35,223 nucleotides of DNA from the NCBI GenBank assembly GCA_017535435.1, contig JAFXTY010000051.1, positions 1 through 35,223 of the forward strand, written 5' to 3'. Origin of the DNA: Spirochaetia bacterium (GTDB lineage: Bacteria > Spirochaetota > Spirochaetia > CADAEX01). Below, one piece after another: positions 32,887 to 35,223 of the stretch (positions are counted from its first letter, which is position 1; each line of letters opens with the position of its first letter). Under the pieces are notes generated by a model. It was not told where the DNA came from. It searched no databases and saw nothing but the letters and a program-made list of their open reading frames with translations. Made by a program: the position numbers and the translations under genes.

Positions 32887-33720
32887 ATGAACTACGATTC
32901 CCAGAAAGAGATAATCAACGTACTCACAGAGCGGGGACTCCGCCCCACCAAGAAGTTCGGGCAGAACTTCATGATATCCAGGGCTGCCCGGGAGAAGGTG
33001 CTTTCCTATGTGAATATCAAGGAAGGAGATTCCGTCTGGGAGATAGGGGGAGGCCTTGGTTCCATGACTTCCATGGCTTTGGAAAAGGTGGGGCAGAGCG
33101 GTCACCTGACTGTGTTTGAGATAGACCGGGGCTACATTGATTTCCTTACAGAGCAGTTCGGTTCTCATCCTGGTTTCAAGATTGTGGCCGGGGATATGGT
33201 CAAGACCTGGAAGGGGGTGGCTGATGAGAAGGGCAAGCCTGATGTGATTTTCGGAAACCTTCCATATAACAGTGCGTCTGCAATGATCACCCAGCTTATT
33301 GAGGGTGATTGCCTTGCACCTCGCATGGTGTTCACTGTCCAGAAGGAGATGGGACTCCGCATAACTGCAAAGCCAGGCTCTGCCGATTATTCATCCTTCT
33401 CGGTGTTCTGTCAGCTTGCCTGCGATGTGGTCTATCAGGGGGACCTTAAGAGCGGCTCCTTCTATCCGGTGCCTGATGTGGTGTCAGGTATTGTCACCTT
33501 TATTCCGAAGCCAGGCTTCCGTGATTGCGCCACTCCCCAGGTGCTCAAGGCAATCCGGGATATGTTCGCTTCCCGCCGGAAGACCCTCTTGAACAATCTT
33601 CGTCCCTACGGCATAGAGAAGGTGCAGTCTGCCTGCCAGACCCTTGGCATCGACGCCAGCACCCGTGCCGAAACCCTGCTTCCAGCCCAGCTGGCCCAGC
33701 TGGCCCAGCTCCTCATGTGA
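32887..33720 (+). CDS. rsmA: 16S rRNA adenine dimethyltransferase (RsmA/KsgA)
   Basis: RsmA dimethylates two adjacent adenines in helix 45 of 16S rRNA during 30S maturation. The 277 residues show the start RPTKKFGQNFMIS, the SAM-binding loop WEIGGGLGSMT, the acidic ends of later strands (VFEID, VAGDM), the catalytic NLPYN and QKEMGLRI, and a helical C-terminal domain. The protein ends with a short AQLAQLAQL repeat. AAAGGAAAA precedes the ATG. It is flanked by comEC and cysS, with no sign of a shared operon on the cysS side. Confidence 0.96.
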   Translation: MNYDSQKEIINVLTERGLRPTKKFGQNFMISRAAREKVLSYVNIKEGDSVWEIGGGLGSMTSMALEKVGQSGHLTVFEIDRGYIDFLTEQFGSHPGFKIVAGDMVKTWKGVADEKGKPDVIFGNLPYNSASAMITQLIEGDCLAPRMVFTVQKEMGLRITAKPGSADYSSFSVFCQLACDVVYQGDLKSGSFYPVPDVVSGIVTFIPKPGFRDCATPQVLKAIRDMFASRRKTLLNNLRPYGIEKVQSACQTLGIDASTRAETLLPAQLAQLAQLLM

Positions 33721-33805
33721 AACGAGCAGGTATGCCTTATTGCCTGGGTGTAGGGTTTACTTTTTTGCTGATTTTTTTTATTCTATATAAATAAGGGAGT
33801 GCATT

Positions 33806-35223
33806 ATGGGATTACGACTTTTCAACACCATGGGACGCCAGATTCAGGACTTTGTCCCTATACGGCCGGGCAAGGTAGGCTTCTACGGCTGCGGCCCCAC
33901 AGTCTACAACTATGCTCATATCGGAAACCTGCGCACCTATGTGTTCGAGGACTTCCTCAAGCGCACCCTCACATACCTTGGCTACAAGGTGAAGCATGTT
34001 ATGAACATCACCGATGTAGGCCATCTGACCTCCGATGCCGACGAAGGCGAGGACAAGATGGAGAAGAGTGCCAAGGCCACTGGCAAGAGCGTCTATGAGA
34101 TTGCCGACTTCTACACCAAGGCATTCTTCAACGACACCGACCGGCTCAACATAATCCGCCCTACAATAGCCTGCAAGGCCACCGACCACATCAAGGAGAT
34201 GATAGATCTGGTCAAGACCCTGGAGGAGAGGGGCTATACATACGAATCCGGCGGCAACATCTATTTCTCCATAGACAAGTTCCCCGACTATGGCAAGCTG
34301 GCCCTCCTGGACAGGCAGAGCCTCCAGGCCGGAGCCCGCATAGAGGTGGACGGCAACAAGCGCAATCCTCACGACTTTGTACTCTGGTTCACCAAGTCCA
34401 AGTTCGAGAACCATGCCATGATCTGGGACTCCCCCTGGGGAAAAGGCTACCCTGGCTGGCACCTGGAGTGCAGCGCCATGAGCATGAAGTACCTGGGCAA
34501 GCACTTCGATATCCACTGCGGCGGAATCGACCATATCCCTATACATCACACCAACGAGATAGCCCAGTCCGAGGCTGCCACCGGCGAGAAATGGGTCAAC
34601 TACTGGCTCCATGCCGAGTTCCTTGTGCTCAATAAATCCAAGATGTCAAAGAGCGCCGGCAACTTCCTTACTCTGGACCGGCTGGTGGAGCAGGGCTACG
34701 ACCCACTGGACTACCGCTACTTCTGTCTGGGCGGCCATTACCGCAGCCAGCTCCAGTTCAGCTTCGAGTCCCTGGACGGGGCAAAGAAGGCAAGGGCAAA
34801 CCTGAACAAGGCTGTCCGGGAGCTCATGGACAAGACCAAACCGGCAGACAAGGCTTCTCTTTCCGAAGCAGCCAAGAAATATATAGAAATATTCACTGCA
34901 GATATATCTGATGACCTGAACAGCCCGCGGGCTCTGGCTCGGATCTGGACTCTCCTTAAGGATGAGTCTCTCTCCGATGCCGAGAAGCTTGCTCTGATTC
35001 TGGACTTCGACCAGGTTCTGGGACTTAAGCTGGACTCTGTTCCTGCGCTCCCTTCCCGGGATGAGGCCCCTGCAGAGATTCCAGCAGAGGTGCAGGCTCT
35101 GATAGATCAGCGCAACCAGGCGCGCAAGGCCAAGGATTTTGCCACAGCAGACCAGTGCAGGGACAAGATCAAGGAACTTGGATACGAGATCAAGGATACC
35201 CCGCAGGGTACAACCTGCAGAAA
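33806..35223 (+). CDS. cysS: Cysteinyl-tRNA synthetase (3' end missing at window edge)
   Basis: This class I synthetase attaches cysteine to tRNA-Cys. The 472 codons visible show the zinc cysteine C29 followed by [12 protein letters not shown] (HIGN at 38-41), [21 protein letters not shown] with further zinc ligands, and KMSKS (279-283). The DALR anticodon-binding region and a C-terminal helical part ([20 protein letters not shown]) follow. The frame is open to the last base, so only the final residues are missing. AAGGGAG lies six bases before ATG 33806. TATAAA at 33786-33791 may be its -10 box, but no good -35 is visible. The 85-base gap from rsmA is otherwise T-rich without a clear hairpin. 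Confidence 0.97.
   Translation, partial: MGLRLFNTMGRQIQDFVPIRPGKVGFYGCGPTVYNYAHIGNLRTYVFEDFLKRTLTYLGYKVKHVMNITDVGHLTSDADEGEDKMEKSAKATGKSVYEIADFYTKAFFNDTDRLNIIRPTIACKATDHIKEMIDLVKTLEERGYTYESGGNIYFSIDKFPDYGKLALLDRQSLQAGARIEVDGNKRNPHDFVLWFTKSKFENHAMIWDSPWGKGYPGWHLECSAMSMKYLGKHFDIHCGGIDHIPIHHTNEIAQSEAATGEKWVNYWLHAEFLVLNKSKMSKSAGNFLTLDRLVEQGYDPLDYRYFCLGGHYRSQLQFSFESLDGAKKARANLNKAVRELMDKTKPADKASLSEAAKKYIEIFTADISDDLNSPRALARIWTLLKDESLSDAEKLALILDFDQVLGLKLDSVPALPSRDEAPAEIPAEVQALIDQRNQARKAKDFATADQCRDKIKELGYEIKDTPQGTTCR

Noticed and set aside
33680-33720. Short tandem repeat at the rsmA 3' end (AQLAQLAQL)
   Set aside because: Only about three copies of a nine-base unit within the coding end; likely replication slippage without wider meaning.
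33721-33805. Riboswitch or T-box before cysS
   Set aside because: The gap is 85 bases, T-rich and without a stable stem or T-box sequence; too short for a T-box leader.
1-35223. CRISPR array, tRNA or rRNA genes, insertion sequence
   Set aside because: No regularly spaced direct repeats, no cloverleaf or rRNA-like sequence, and no transposase were seen. The two Xer proteins are chromosomal recombinases without attachment-site repeats around them.

Overview
This window reads as chromosomal DNA of a spirochaete (mid GC, long co-directional operons, overlapping stop/start codons). From memory of the families, the block ftsW-ftsQ-ftsA-ftsZ-xer-dprA-topA-xer-hslV-hslU-fliF-fliG-fliH-fliI-fliJ is the layout seen in Treponema and related spirochaetes, as is the second block rpsB-tsf-frr-uppS-cdsA-rseP. 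The flagellar part is strikingly incomplete. The organism is therefore probably a non-motile, or differently equipped, relative, for example of a Sphaerochaeta-like or gut Treponema-like lineage. That last step is inference; no 16S gene or tRNA is present.

Layout. 1-10513 (+): division genes (ftsW 3' end, ftsQ, ftsA, ftsZ), two tyrosine recombinases flanking dprA and topA, then the hslVU protease. 10546-14784 (+): a five-gene flagellar-derived cluster fliF-fliG-fliH-fliI-fliJ, without the rod genes flgB, flgC and fliE that normally sit between hslVU and fliF. 14806-17071 (+): ilvBN with a strong sigma70-type promoter. 17075-18907 (-): a DEAD-box RNA helicase with a DbpA-type RNA-binding domain. 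19087-20015 (+): a small accessory island with a DUF4160 protein and a mazEF toxin-antitoxin pair that has its own promoter and palindrome. 20012-29453 (-): DHH phosphoesterase, CpXC protein, rseP, cdsA, uppS, frr, tsf, rpsB, maf, uvrB. 29557-31439 (+): an AT-richer lipase-like lipoprotein followed by a broken tandem paralogue fragment. 31500-35223 (+): comEC without its nuclease domain, rsmA, and cysS running off the end.

The most interesting object is the flagellar remnant. All five genes are open, tightly coupled and have good ribosome-binding sites, so they look maintained. Yet FliF has lost the third ring-building domain (the beta-collar that houses the rod) while keeping both membrane helices and the FliG-binding tail. 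FliG has lost the torque-helix charges and carries EQPQ in place of the FliM-binding EHPQ. FliH is short and has no tryptophan, and FliJ is short. These losses fall at interfaces with rod, stator and C-ring/export-gate partners. This suggests a rod-less membrane ring plus ATPase complex put to another use, rather than random decay. I infer this by reading the sequence against remembered family features; alignment, structure prediction and a whole-genome search for flhA/flhB/fliP/fliQ/fliR/fliM/fliN/motAB would decide it.

Other points worth a look: a three-hairpin leader on rpsB behind a near-consensus promoter; a 17-bp palindrome over the predicted mazEF start site; absence of dxr between cdsA and rseP; a single in-frame TAG inside a perfect hairpin in the lipase-paralogue fragment; and uvrB and comEC starts that lack Shine-Dalgarno sequences and lie directly behind -10-like boxes.
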